This document shows positions 55,319-64,000 of a DNA stretch of 64,000 bases, in pieces. Source of the DNA: Lachnospiraceae bacterium Phil5 (GTDB lineage Bacteria; Bacillota; Clostridia; TANB77; CAG-508); NCBI GenBank assembly GCA_002633185.1, contig NWBM01000002.1:626832-690831 (forward strand), read 5' to 3'. The notes beneath the pieces were generated by a model. That model searched no databases and was not told where the DNA came from. It worked only from the letters and a program-made list of their open reading frames with translations. Every line of letters begins with the position of its first letter. Position 1 is the first letter of the stretch. The position numbers and the translations under genes are program-made.

Positions 55319-55819
55319 TTATTCTTTTGTATGCTTATACTCTTCCCCATCTTCCGCAACCTTCATTTCACCATCTCCAGCAGCTTCAGCATCAGAATAA
55401 TACACATTGCCATTTACTCCACTAAGCCTCATCCTCAAATACTCCGCCAACTTCTCATCCGTACAATAAATATAGCACCCTTTCTGCCCCCTAGTCATCA
55501 ACGTTCTATAAGTATTCTTAATAATCTCATCAACAACCTTTTCAGCTTTATCAGCATCCTCTCTAAACAACTTATTTATCCCTTTAATAGATTGATCTGT
55601 TCTAGCTCTTGCATTAACATCAGTAACAATTCTACCATCCTCATATCTCAAATCATCACCAATAATAACCCCCACATAATCAAACTCCAACCCCTGCGCA
55701 GTATGTATACAACCAATTTCATTAACAGACTCGGCATCAATTGCCCACGTTTGGCTATTGCCTAAATTCCAGCTCATTGCAAAATCATGCATAGAAATGG
55801 ATTTGTTGATGGCTCTCAG
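55319..55819 (-). pseudogene. C-terminal fragment of a DUF2075 helicase-like protein
   Basis: Only about 166 residues remain, opening at LRAINKSISMHDFAMSW after an in-frame stop. VNEIGCIHTAQGLEFDYVGVIIGDDL and RTLMTRGQKGCYIYCTDEKLAEYL are the C-terminal helicase-type motifs of DUF2075 proteins, which are normally about 600 residues. The N-terminal NTPase half is gone, so the gene is broken. Codons are markedly G/T-ending, unlike the neighbouring genes. Confidence 0.8.
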
Positions 55820-55971
55820 TTAGTTATGTGATGTTTTGAAAAATAGAAATCAAGAAAAATGCTTTGTTTCCATTAAAAGGTTCAAAGCATTTTTGATTTT
55901 TATTGCCATAAAACAGATAGCTTACTTCTTCTTTCATTATATAAATACAATGTAGCATTACCATCTTTCTT

Positions 55972-56061
55972 TTATCTTCTAATTTTTTCAAAATTGTGAG
56001 ACTTACCTTCACGAACTAACTTTTTTTGCCATTTCTCTGGTTTATGAGCAGGCTTTTCCAT
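55972..56061 (-). pseudogene. Short remnant frame
   Basis: 29 codons (MEKPAHKPEKWQKKLV...FEKIRR) stop at a TAA. In the same frame, readable sequence continues after it (KKDGNATLYLYNERRSKLSVLWQ) to a second stop. This suggests a small gene broken by a point mutation. Family not recognised. Confidence 0.35.
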
Positions 56062-56132
56062 TTCTAATACCTCTTCTCTTTCTTCTTTTATTTCATAATA
56101 TTCAATCAATTAGGTACAAGTAAAAGAAATAA

Positions 56133-58328
56133 TTATTCTTCTATATTATTTTCCTTTTCTTCTTTATCGTATCTATCTCTTTTATCTTGGAGTGTTTCAG
56201 TTTCTCCATATTTTGACATATATTCATAAATACGAATGGATTTCCAACCTGTTACTTTGCATCCCCATTCATTTATAGTTATTTTTTCGCCATTATACTC
56301 AACATATTTACCATCAATTAAAGTTGCGATAGATTCCTTTGGGAATAATGTCAAAAAGACTTTATCCCCTGGTTTTAAATCACCTAATTCAATAAAATCA
56401 TTAATATCTTTAAATTTTTTAATTTTTTTCTTAGATTTACCGATATCTATATTTTTTATATCTACAGGTATATTAGGGATACATTTATCAAATATTACCT
56501 CCACCATTTTTGTAGCTCTTTCTTTTACATTTTTATAATTGTAAAAATCTTTGATTTCTGGCAATGAAATAGCATCATTTTGTCTGCCAGAATTTTTATC
56601 TCTGTAATAAATTCTTAAATTGCCAATTCTATTCAATATAGATTTTTCAAAAACATCATAGTCCATACCAGATTGAGCAAGTTCTTGTGGAAAATCATGT
56701 CCTTCTTTTAGTACTAAAGTATTTGATTCTTTATTCTTATAATATTTAAAATGTGAATCTTCTTTATTAGGAGTTTGAACTAATAAATGATCTAAACTGT
56801 ATAATTCTGAGAAATCATTAACCAATTCATAAGCTTGATCATATGATGTATTATATTTAATTTCACCATTGTTTTCTTTTTTTACTTCTGTACTTTCATA
56901 TAATGCTATTAATGGTATTGCTATATCTCTCTTTTCTTCATAACAATCTAATCCTTTTATAGTATTTTTTAATGTCTCAGATGTAATTCCTTTAAGTAAT
57001 AATTGACTTTCAAATTTGTTTATTATACTTTGTTTATCTATCTTTTTATCCTTAATTATATCTGTCATAATATCTTTGAAAACATTAATAGCATCTTTAC
57101 TATCTCTATCGCTAATAGTTAAAAATTTAACCATAAATGAAACCGTTTCTAAAGTAATATCCTCAACATCTTTTTTTGATATATTCTCATCTTTGTATTC
57201 GATTAACATTCTAAATAAAAGTGGTTTAGGATGTTTATAACTATTATTTACAAACATTTTATAAAAAAATCTAAATTTAGAAGACTTAACTAAATTATAC
57301 GCTAAATCCGAATCAAAAAGCATATTATAGTAATCTATTTTATCTTCCAATTCATCTATTAATTTTTTTAATGCTTCCTGTTCACTGTCTACTTGGAACA
57401 CGGTAAGCAACTCACTAGAACTTAAACTTTTAAAATTATCTATATTTATATTTTGGCGGTAATATGTAATAAATGCTCTAATATATGTGTATAAATAATC
57501 ATATAGATTATCTTTTGTTTTATTGATTAATTTACCCCATTTTTTTGAATATACAGAATATGATTTTTCATCCATTTTTGAAAATACATATGTTTTAAAT
57601 AAATCTATTACTTCTAATTTCTTTCCCTTACTATTAATAGATTCAAACATTGTAAATACTTCTTGTTGCTTACAATTTGCTTCAATCGCAATGAATTTCA
57701 TCCCCATTAATAGATAATCAGCAAAATCTAATATTGCACTTTGAGAATTCTTAACAATTCTCTCATTTAATAATTTATAACAACATAAAAAATTAGAAAT
57801 TATTCGTTCATCGAACACATTCTTACATTCATAATTATTGCAAAATTCTACAATATCTTTTGGCGCATCAAAACAGCTATCATATAGTGCTTCATAACAT
57901 TCTTTTTCTATACTATTTAAAATTACAGCACGTGTTTCTTTTTGATTTTGTCTGTTGATAATCTTCCATAATGATTCTTTAATTTTTAACATTGTGCTAT
58001 CAGTTTCACTAGAACCATTTGATAACGCCAATGAATAAGTTGCTAAAAGAATCAATGAAAATGTTGTTAATCTTTGTTGTCCGTCTATAATATCATAACT
58101 TGTAATATGACCATCAATTTTATCGTCCTTATCGTAAATAATTATGTTTCCAGTATAATATCCTTCTTCTTTTTCTGAAGAATCAAATTTAGCAAAAATA
58201 TCATTTAACAATACTTCAACTTGTTCTTTATCCCATGAATAAGGTCTTTGATATACTGGTACATTATAAACACACTTAAATAAAGTTTCTAAATCCCACA
58301 TATGTGGATCCAATAATTTTTTCGCCAT
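56133..58328 (-). CDS. DUF262/DUF1524 (GmrSD-like) protein with RAMA-like C-terminus
   Basis: About 731 residues. The DUF262 domain carries VPVYQRPYSWDKEQVEVLLNDIF and YDIIDGQQRLTTFSLIL, the ParB/Srx-like NTPase motif of GmrS. The DUF1524 part has a modified HNH-like site: LDHLLVQTP near residue 514, then NRIGNLRIYY and a later N in KNSGRQN. The C-terminal 70 residues (IATLIDGKYVEYNGEKITINEWGCKVTGWKSIRIYEY, then ETLQDKRD) resemble RAMA/DUF4357 modules. It lies 21 bases downstream of the methyltransferase in one operon. GmrSD enzymes cut modified DNA; that activity is inferred here. Confidence 0.82.
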   Translation of the reverse strand: MAKKLLDPHMWDLETLFKCVYNVPVYQRPYSWDKEQVEVLLNDIFAKFDSSEKEEGYYTGNIIIYDKDDKIDGHITSYDIIDGQQRLTTFSLILLATYSLALSNGSSETDSTMLKIKESLWKIINRQNQKETRAVILNSIEKECYEALYDSCFDAPKDIVEFCNNYECKNVFDERIISNFLCCYKLLNERIVKNSQSAILDFADYLLMGMKFIAIEANCKQQEVFTMFESINSKGKKLEVIDLFKTYVFSKMDEKSYSVYSKKWGKLINKTKDNLYDYLYTYIRAFITYYRQNINIDNFKSLSSSELLTVFQVDSEQEALKKLIDELEDKIDYYNMLFDSDLAYNLVKSSKFRFFYKMFVNNSYKHPKPLLFRMLIEYKDENISKKDVEDITLETVSFMVKFLTISDRDSKDAINVFKDIMTDIIKDKKIDKQSIINKFESQLLLKGITSETLKNTIKGLDCYEEKRDIAIPLIALYESTEVKKENNGEIKYNTSYDQAYELVNDFSELYSLDHLLVQTPNKEDSHFKYYKNKESNTLVLKEGHDFPQELAQSGMDYDVFEKSILNRIGNLRIYYRDKNSGRQNDAISLPEIKDFYNYKNVKERATKMVEVIFDKCIPNIPVDIKNIDIGKSKKKIKKFKDINDFIELGDLKPGDKVFLTLFPKESIATLIDGKYVEYNGEKITINEWGCKVTGWKSIRIYEYMSKYGETETLQDKRDRYDKEEKENNIEE

Positions 58329-58349
58329 TTTTTTCACTCCTTTTATCTA

Positions 58350-60311
58350 TTAATAATTAGTTATTAATACCTCTTTGGTAATTTGTTTTTTATCTTTTAT
58401 ATGATAATTTGAATTACTATAATTATAATTTAAATTATGTATATTATATTGATTCTCTATTGCCCAGTCTATTAAAATTTCATTTTTTAATCCTTTATGT
58501 TCTGTAACATTTGAGAGAGCAAATTTTATTCCATGTTTATCTACTTTATTTAAGTAAGCTAAAAGTTCTTTTTCTTTATTTTCATTCCATCCATCATTTT
58601 CATTATAACTTGCGTCTCCGAGATAATATGGTGGATCAAAATAACAGAAATCCTTTTCCGTTAAAGAGTCTATTTCAAAATTTTTATAATCTGTATTTAC
58701 AAAAGAAATATTTTTAACAACCAATTTTCTACAAAAATCTAATAAGTTTTTTCTAATCGAACTATTAAAATCTCTTTTCCCAACTGGCATATTAAATTCA
58801 CCTTTACTATTAAATCTAATTTGATGATTGAAAGCAAATATTACTAATGTGAGAAATATAAAATCTTTTTCTTCTGAATCCTTCATATGATTATAATCAT
58901 TTCTCAAATTTAAGTAATATTTTTTATTATATTTTCCTAAACCTGAAGAACTATCCTGACCATAAAACTCATATCCATTTTTATATGTATTACTTAAATT
59001 ATATTTTTCAATAATCGAATCTAACCTGTTAACTATGTCGATGTAGTCATAATTCTTAAAAAGTTCTAATATTTTAATTAAATTTGTTTCCTTGTCTATC
59101 GCAATTATCTTTTTAGCATTACTATTAATTGCAACATTTCCTCCACCACAAAAAAAATCAACAAAAGTATCTATATCTTTTGGAAATAAATTATCAAATT
59201 GTGGTAATAATCTGTATTTACCGCCTGTGTAATTTAATGGAGATTTTGCAAATATATTATTGTCCTTTAGTTCTATCTTACTATCGTCGCAAGCTTCTTC
59301 AGTTTCGCATAAAAATAGTCTTTCTTTATGATCTAATGATACACTTTTTCCTGTTGTAAAGTTATTATAGTCTTGCTCAAACACTTTGACTTTTCCTTTT
59401 TTTTCTAATATTTGTTTGATTTGCAAATCAGATATTTTAGCATTACTACGACTATTAGATTTATCTCCCGTATTATTATAAGAAACTAAAATATATTTAC
59501 TATTGCAGTTTTTTACTAATTCATCAAAAGCTTCAACAGCTTTGTTAGTACAATATTTGCTTTTTAAATTAGTTCTATCCATCTTTTTAGCTACACCATA
59601 AACTTTAGGTTTATTCCATTCAGCAACATTTTCCAGTAAATGATAAGCATCACAATATTGTCTTGAATTATAAGGCGGATCTATATATACTAAATCTGCT
59701 TTTACATTTTTTATAAATTCATTTGCATCTAAGTTACTTATATGCGATTTTTTCTCTCCTTTTTCGCTAACATCAAGCATATACATAAAAAATTTATCTT
59801 CAATATTTTTTATTTTTCTATATGCATCATAATGTCCAACCGTGTTTGCAACTCTATCCATTGAATATATAAGACTAGCAATCAATACGCTTTTTTCTCT
59901 TTCATTAATATCTTTTTCTATAAATTTATTTTCAATATCATCCCTAATAAATCCAATTTTTTTGCAATCTTTACTGCTAAAATATGTATCACTAAAGTTA
60001 TCTGAAAAATAATTTTCTTCTTCTATTTCAACGACATTATAATCATTTATTATTTTTTCGATTTTCTTTATATCAATTTTCATTGGTTCATAAAATGCTT
60101 TGTAGGTATAACAATTGGATTTTAAATAATCATTAAAATATACTTCTTTACCATCTTTCAAGAACATGCTTCCTACAACACCTGTTCCTGCAAATACATC
60201 AACCACTGAATTAATATCTTTACAATTACTATTAACTGTTTCTTCAATAAAATTTAATAACTTATACTTACTTCCTAAAAATCTTCTATTATTTATCTCT
60301 AGTTTTTTCAT
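58350..60311 (-). CDS. Fused double D12-class N6-adenine DNA methyltransferase (FokI type)
   Basis: 653 residues with two complete MTase halves. Half 1 has RRFLGSKYKLL (AdoMet motif X), VVDVFAGTGVVGSMFL (motif I) and YIDPPYN at about 209-215 (motif IV). Half 2 has NYTGGKYRLLP (about 360), FVDFFCGGGNVA (about 383) and YFDPPYY at about 557-563. Two D12 methylases in one chain are the arrangement of M.FokI and related type IIS enzymes, where each half methylates one strand of an asymmetric site. Start 60311 follows AAAGGAAA; a longer frame adds 23 unlikely residues. It follows the AlwI-like endonuclease gene. Confidence 0.93.
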   Translation of the reverse strand: MKKLEINNRRFLGSKYKLLNFIEETVNSNCKDINSVVDVFAGTGVVGSMFLKDGKEVYFNDYLKSNCYTYKAFYEPMKIDIKKIEKIINDYNVVEIEEENYFSDNFSDTYFSSKDCKKIGFIRDDIENKFIEKDINEREKSVLIASLIYSMDRVANTVGHYDAYRKIKNIEDKFFMYMLDVSEKGEKKSHISNLDANEFIKNVKADLVYIDPPYNSRQYCDAYHLLENVAEWNKPKVYGVAKKMDRTNLKSKYCTNKAVEAFDELVKNCNSKYILVSYNNTGDKSNSRSNAKISDLQIKQILEKKGKVKVFEQDYNNFTTGKSVSLDHKERLFLCETEEACDDSKIELKDNNIFAKSPLNYTGGKYRLLPQFDNLFPKDIDTFVDFFCGGGNVAINSNAKKIIAIDKETNLIKILELFKNYDYIDIVNRLDSIIEKYNLSNTYKNGYEFYGQDSSSGLGKYNKKYYLNLRNDYNHMKDSEEKDFIFLTLVIFAFNHQIRFNSKGEFNMPVGKRDFNSSIRKNLLDFCRKLVVKNISFVNTDYKNFEIDSLTEKDFCYFDPPYYLGDASYNENDGWNENKEKELLAYLNKVDKHGIKFALSNVTEHKGLKNEILIDWAIENQYNIHNLNYNYSNSNYHIKDKKQITKEVLITNY

Positions 60312-60411
60312 TTTATATCGTTTCCTTTCAATGCATCTAATGCACACTGAAATTATAACAATAAAAAAAGAGTTTTTCAACTCCTTTTTTATAATATTTT
60401 TTAATTGTTTT

Positions 60412-62529
60412 TTATAATATTTGACTTATAAATTTATTTCTCCATTCCATGTCAAAATCTGGATTATCTATTTCAAACAAACCTCTAACTTTATCAACAA
60501 TATCATCATATTCATTTGATTTATCCATCAAACTAGTTAATTCATCATTATTTATTGGCATTATAACAACATTATCTGTAAATCTATCTCTATAAATAGA
60601 TGATTGTAGTGGTACTGAAGCAATTGCCTTCCAAATATTTATAGTATTATAATCAAAATTCTCAGCAATAAAAAATGATGTAACTTTTCTATTTTGTCCA
60701 TTTAATTCTTCTTCAATTTTTAGGTTTATAGAATGACGTAATACAGGTTCCCATTCTCCTCTTTTCTGACTATTCTCCTTCATTAAAGTTGCTTCAAGCA
60801 TAATAACTTTATCTTCTTCAAAAATTACTATATCACCTTGACCTCCACCTGCATGAATTAATGGTTCAAAATCAGCTGATAATGTTAAGTTAAAACTTTT
60901 TAACAAATTTATTCTTTCTCCTGAGAAATAATACCAAGCTATTCCAACAATGTATTCATATATTGTTGGTACCGTTGCTTCAGTGCTAACTAAAGCTTTT
61001 ATAACACTATCATTAGTTCTATCTTTAAATAATCCTAAAATTTCTTTTATTTTTTCTTTTGGATATTTTGTCTTTATATAATTTTCAAATTCAAGTCTTC
61101 TCTTATCTTGTATTATCTTAAGAATTTCATCTAACTCTTTTGCTTCAAATTCACTTCTTATTTTAATAAGAATATCTTCTATTTCTTTTCCATAAATTCC
61201 AAAGATTTCACAAATAGAAAAAGACTTACAATAATAACTTTCAGTTCCAATTTCATATTCATCATATACTTCAAAATATTGACTTAATTCCTCTTCAATA
61301 TTTCCAAATATTTTATTCTTAATATATTCATCTTTAAAAATATGATTTAACAATTCTTTGTATTCTAATTCTACATATCCATTATCAAAACTTATAATTC
61401 CTGTAGCTTTAAATATTCTCTTAGTAGTATCTGAATATTCGTGAATTGCGTCAAGCTGTTTTGATTTGATAAATTCTCTATATAATTTTTCATTTATATT
61501 TCCATTAAATATCTCTTTATTTTTTTCTATAAAATCATTTGGATTATTAATAACATCTCTTCTATTAGAAAAAATATTTTTCCCCTTGCAAAATGCTTTT
61601 TTAATTATTTCTCTTTCGGATTCAAAATAGTGTAATAATGCTTCAAATGATTCTGTATCTCTTTTTTGATTAAATTCGTATATTAAATTATAATATTGCC
61701 AATAAATTTCAACTTGAGTTTGACTCCTTTGGTTCCTAAACCAATTTACAAATTCATTTTTATCTATTAAATCTTCGTTTTTTAATATTAATGGAATGTC
61801 TATTTCTAGATTGTTTACTACATCTCCAATCTCATAATTATTTATAAGTAAATCTAAATCTTTTATTTCATTATAAGGGTTTAGTCCTTGTATGATTTCA
61901 AGAAAAACATCTTCTGATATTCTATCATTTTTTGTTAACATATATAAAGCTAAATTAAACGGTGAATAATAAACTTGTCTATTTATATCAAATATTCTCA
62001 ATTTTAATAATTGCCTTAAATATATTATATTTATATTATCTATTGGTAATATTTTTTCTATTTGATCTTTTTTTAATTTATCTATATTTAATAATAATTC
62101 TCCTGTTTCAGATATATTACGATTAGAATCTGAGAAACCTAATTTAACCAAATTGCTTGTATAATGTCTCGCCCTATCTTCAATTCCAGTATCAAATCTT
62201 CTGAATAATTCAGCATATTCTTCTGAATTAAAATAAACATTGTCAATTTCATCATTTTCAATTGCTTTCTTTAGTTCCGGATATTGTTCTATTTTTCTCA
62301 TTAAATTATCATATGGTCCATGTTGTCTAAATACATCTGGAGATTGTTCTATAGCTTTTTGATAAAATTCAAATTGAGCAAGACTATTAGGCAAATTACC
62401 CCATGTTCTTTTTTTCCTTACTGTTACCTCTTCCAAAATAGAAATATATCCTTGAATAGCATTTATAACATCATTTCTTCTTCCATTTGTATCCATTAAA
62501 TTAAATACTTGATTATATTTAACTATCAT
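60412..62529 (-). CDS. AlwI-like type IIS restriction endonuclease
   Basis: 705 residues. The C-terminal nuclease segment (about 550-650) has ADFEPLIHAGGGQGDIVIFEEDKVIMLEATLMK, then GEWEPVLRH. The Asp (566) and Glu (579) fit PD-(D/E)xK chemistry, and the pattern matches AlwI-family type IIS enzymes, which cut outside their recognition site. The N-terminal 500 residues hold a helical region expected to bind the site. It is the first gene of the operon with its cognate methyltransferase (100 bases to the chosen methylase start). AGGGGAGAT precedes the start. Confidence 0.84.
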   Translation of the reverse strand: MIVKYNQVFNLMDTNGRRNDVINAIQGYISILEEVTVRKKRTWGNLPNSLAQFEFYQKAIEQSPDVFRQHGPYDNLMRKIEQYPELKKAIENDEIDNVYFNSEEYAELFRRFDTGIEDRARHYTSNLVKLGFSDSNRNISETGELLLNIDKLKKDQIEKILPIDNINIIYLRQLLKLRIFDINRQVYYSPFNLALYMLTKNDRISEDVFLEIIQGLNPYNEIKDLDLLINNYEIGDVVNNLEIDIPLILKNEDLIDKNEFVNWFRNQRSQTQVEIYWQYYNLIYEFNQKRDTESFEALLHYFESEREIIKKAFCKGKNIFSNRRDVINNPNDFIEKNKEIFNGNINEKLYREFIKSKQLDAIHEYSDTTKRIFKATGIISFDNGYVELEYKELLNHIFKDEYIKNKIFGNIEEELSQYFEVYDEYEIGTESYYCKSFSICEIFGIYGKEIEDILIKIRSEFEAKELDEILKIIQDKRRLEFENYIKTKYPKEKIKEILGLFKDRTNDSVIKALVSTEATVPTIYEYIVGIAWYYFSGERINLLKSFNLTLSADFEPLIHAGGGQGDIVIFEEDKVIMLEATLMKENSQKRGEWEPVLRHSINLKIEEELNGQNRKVTSFFIAENFDYNTINIWKAIASVPLQSSIYRDRFTDNVVIMPINNDELTSLMDKSNEYDDIVDKVRGLFEIDNPDFDMEWRNKFISQIL

Positions 62530-62704
62530 ATAAACTATCTCCCCTAATTCATATACTTACAATATTTATATCATAAAATAATAATTTGCTCAATAAAATG
62601 TGAAAAATTTCGCATAAAAAATAATTAATAGAATGTACAGTCATAGATACAGTAGTACAGACAACTTTTAAAATCATTTGTGTACATTTGAAAAATATCA
62701 AAAA

Positions 62705-62738
62705 TCAAAAAGCCTTGAAAATTCTAACTTTCAAGGCA
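62705..62738 (-). terminator. Terminator hairpin beside the tRNA remnant
   Basis: GCCTTGAAA pairs with TTTCAAGGC and is followed on the minus strand by a T-run. A second short palindrome (CCTAGGT...ACCTAGG, 62747-62766) lies next to it. The 62530-62704 stretch holds only the putative promoter region of the endonuclease operon. Confidence 0.7.
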
Positions 62739-62779
62739 TAATAAAACCTAGGTGCGGTTACCTAGGCTCTTTAATTTTT

Positions 62780-62820
62780 GTTGCGGGGTAAGGCTCGAAC
62801 TTACGACCTTCGGGTTATGA
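62780..62820 (-). tRNA. 3'-half tRNA-fMet remnant (likely attachment-site duplicate)
   Basis: On the minus strand the sequence from the anticodon loop onward (TTCATAACCCGAAGGTCG, then a complete T-arm GTAAGTTCGAGCCTTAC and CCCGCAACAA) matches the 3' half of initiator tRNA. The 5' half is absent and CCA is degraded to CAA. Such 3' copies are typical of sites where an element has integrated into a tRNA gene. Confidence 0.85.
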
Positions 62821-62851
62821 ATTCTATATTATTTTATCAAGATATACTTTT

Positions 62852-63781
62852 TTAATAATTCTTTTCAAACTCCTCACACATCCCAACAATCTCTTCCAAC
62901 ATCAACAACTCTCTCTTCCAATCCTTATTAATGCTCTCCTCACCATACAAAATACCCGCCAACGCACCAACACAAGCCCCAACCGTATCAGTATCATTGC
63001 CAAGATTAATTGCCTTAATAATCGCATCATCAAAACAATCCGTATTCATCAAACACCAGAAAGTAGCCTCCAAAGTATCAACAACATACCCCGTAGACCT
63101 AATTTCATCCATACTGCAGCTATAAATCTCTCCACGAATTATCCTATCATATCTGCTTATGCAATTTTGTGAAAAAAAGTGATAATCTTCATTTTGTATT
63201 ACCTTATAAGCCTCCAATAAATTATTATTCTTCAACAACTCAATTCCAAAAAGCACGTAAATATAGCACCCCATTACACTTATCTCATGCTTATGTGTAA
63301 TTGATGATACCGTTTTCACGCATTCATATATTTCTTCTTTATTCATGTTTTTAGCATAGCAATAAAATATTAATGGAGAAATTCGCATTAATGATCCATT
63401 TCCATTACTGAATTCTCCATCTTCTCCACATTCTTCTGGTTTTGCTAAATTTCCTCTATATCTAACTATTGCTCTTAAGCATGTTCCTCCAACATCAAAT
63501 ACTCTGCCACCTGCTGTGAATTCGGCGTTTTCTAACCATTTTATGAAGTTGTCTGCTATGTCTTTTGGCACTATTTTTCCTGTTTTGTTTATGGCTGCTA
63601 TTGTAGCTAGGGTCATGGATGTGTCGTCGGACCATGTGCCTTTTGGTACGTTATGGCTGCCGTAGCCTTTCATTTCGGTTGTTGGGTTTGCTTGGAGTTT
63701 TTCTCTTGGTTTAAATTCTAGTGGTACGCCTAGGGCGTCGCCTATTGCTATGCCGATTGTTGCGTCTTTTATGGTTCTCAT
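62852..63781 (-). CDS. ADP-ribosylglycohydrolase
   Basis: 309 residues of the DraG/ADPRH family, which removes ADP-ribose from proteins or nucleic acid. Metal-ligand motifs are visible: GDALGVPLEF near the start, GTWSDDTSMTL at about 50 and GNDTDTVGACVGALAGILYGE at about 265. Length is normal. A suitable ADP-ribosyl transferase partner is not in this window. Its codon use changes sharply from the 5' to the 3' end (see findings). Confidence 0.93.
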   Translation of the reverse strand: MRTIKDATIGIAIGDALGVPLEFKPREKLQANPTTEMKGYGSHNVPKGTWSDDTSMTLATIAAINKTGKIVPKDIADNFIKWLENAEFTAGGRVFDVGGTCLRAIVRYRGNLAKPEECGEDGEFSNGNGSLMRISPLIFYCYAKNMNKEEIYECVKTVSSITHKHEISVMGCYIYVLFGIELLKNNNLLEAYKVIQNEDYHFFSQNCISRYDRIIRGEIYSCSMDEIRSTGYVVDTLEATFWCLMNTDCFDDAIIKAINLGNDTDTVGACVGALAGILYGEESINKDWKRELLMLEEIVGMCEEFEKNY

Positions 63782-63881
63782 ATTATCACCTGGACTTTCT
63801 TTTATTACTTTTCTACATTATTTATATCATGTAAAGAAAAAAATAATCAACCCTAACTTTAAAAGAGCTGATTATCCATAC

Positions 63882-64000
63882 TTAAATAATATCATTAATT
63901 ATCTCTATTAAATTAATAACAATATTATCATCATATTCATTTTCTGTAAACAGATTCTTATAATTATAACTATTGTTGATAATGAAGCTTATAAATTCAT
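63882..64000 (-). CDS. C-terminal end of a hypothetical gene running off the window
   Basis: An open frame ends FISFIINNSYNYKNLFTEN...LIEIINDII with a TAA at 63882. Asn/Ile-rich, no domain visible. The AT-rich 63782-63881 gap shows no clear gene. Confidence 0.45.
   Translation of the reverse strand, partial: EFISFIINNSYNYKNLFTENEYDDNIVINLIEIINDII

Overview
This window comes from a very AT-rich, anaerobic low-GC Gram-positive, most likely an uncultured gut-type member of the Clostridia. The signs are pyruvate/2-oxoacid:ferredoxin oxidoreductase genes with a separate 2[4Fe-4S] ferredoxin, a T-box leader on proS, strong AGGAGG ribosome binding sites, a BspA-like surface protein with a sortase nearby, MtaB, a PSP1/HolB pair, a LemA/TPM pair and a FliB-like protein. 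The species cannot be fixed from the sequence alone.

Layout. Positions 1-8900 hold a surface LRR protein, tRNA-Gln and tRNA-His, a sortase, a HIT protein, an unusually short alanyl-tRNA synthetase, MtaB, a CapA-like protein and an SH3-CAP secreted protein. Positions 8960-12150 are a four-gene por operon with a clear promoter. Positions 12245-18680 carry a dicarboxylate/amino-acid symporter, a ferredoxin, PSP1, HolB, signal peptidase I and a two-component system. Positions 18862-27030 are one giant gene for a cyclic beta-1,2-glucan-synthase-like protein. Then follow pyrB, a coiled-coil protein, a frameshifted Ca2+-type P-ATPase, mntP, proS with its T-box, a YugP-like peptidase, a FliB-like protein, flavodoxin, lemA/TPM, small enzymes, two P-loop kinases, an HExxH protein, a polysaccharide pyruvyl transferase and two glycosyltransferases (to about 46300). 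Positions 46500-51550 hold small accessory genes.

The accessory block 52106-62529 is all on the minus strand and looks like a defence island. It contains an XRE regulator with two HEPN-motif proteins (one with zinc ribbons), a decayed DUF2075 region, and a tight three-gene operon: an AlwI-like type IIS restriction enzyme, a FokI-type fused double D12 adenine methyltransferase, and a DUF262/DUF1524 protein with a RAMA-like C-terminus. A 3'-half tRNA-fMet remnant lies just upstream, at 62780-62820, followed by an ADP-ribosylglycohydrolase.

Across the whole window run two families of short palindromic repeats, and these are its most unusual genome-scale feature. Family 1 is a 29-bp element with arms of the form GATGTTTTTTGGAGGTGTCC. 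Nearly every copy touches a gene 3' end; two copy pairs bracket terminators, and one pair is inserted in frame inside the giant glucan synthase gene. Family 2 is a GGGGACA-type inverted repeat that abuts the 3' ends of at least six minus-strand genes. Several genes carry family 1 sequence as their last codons.
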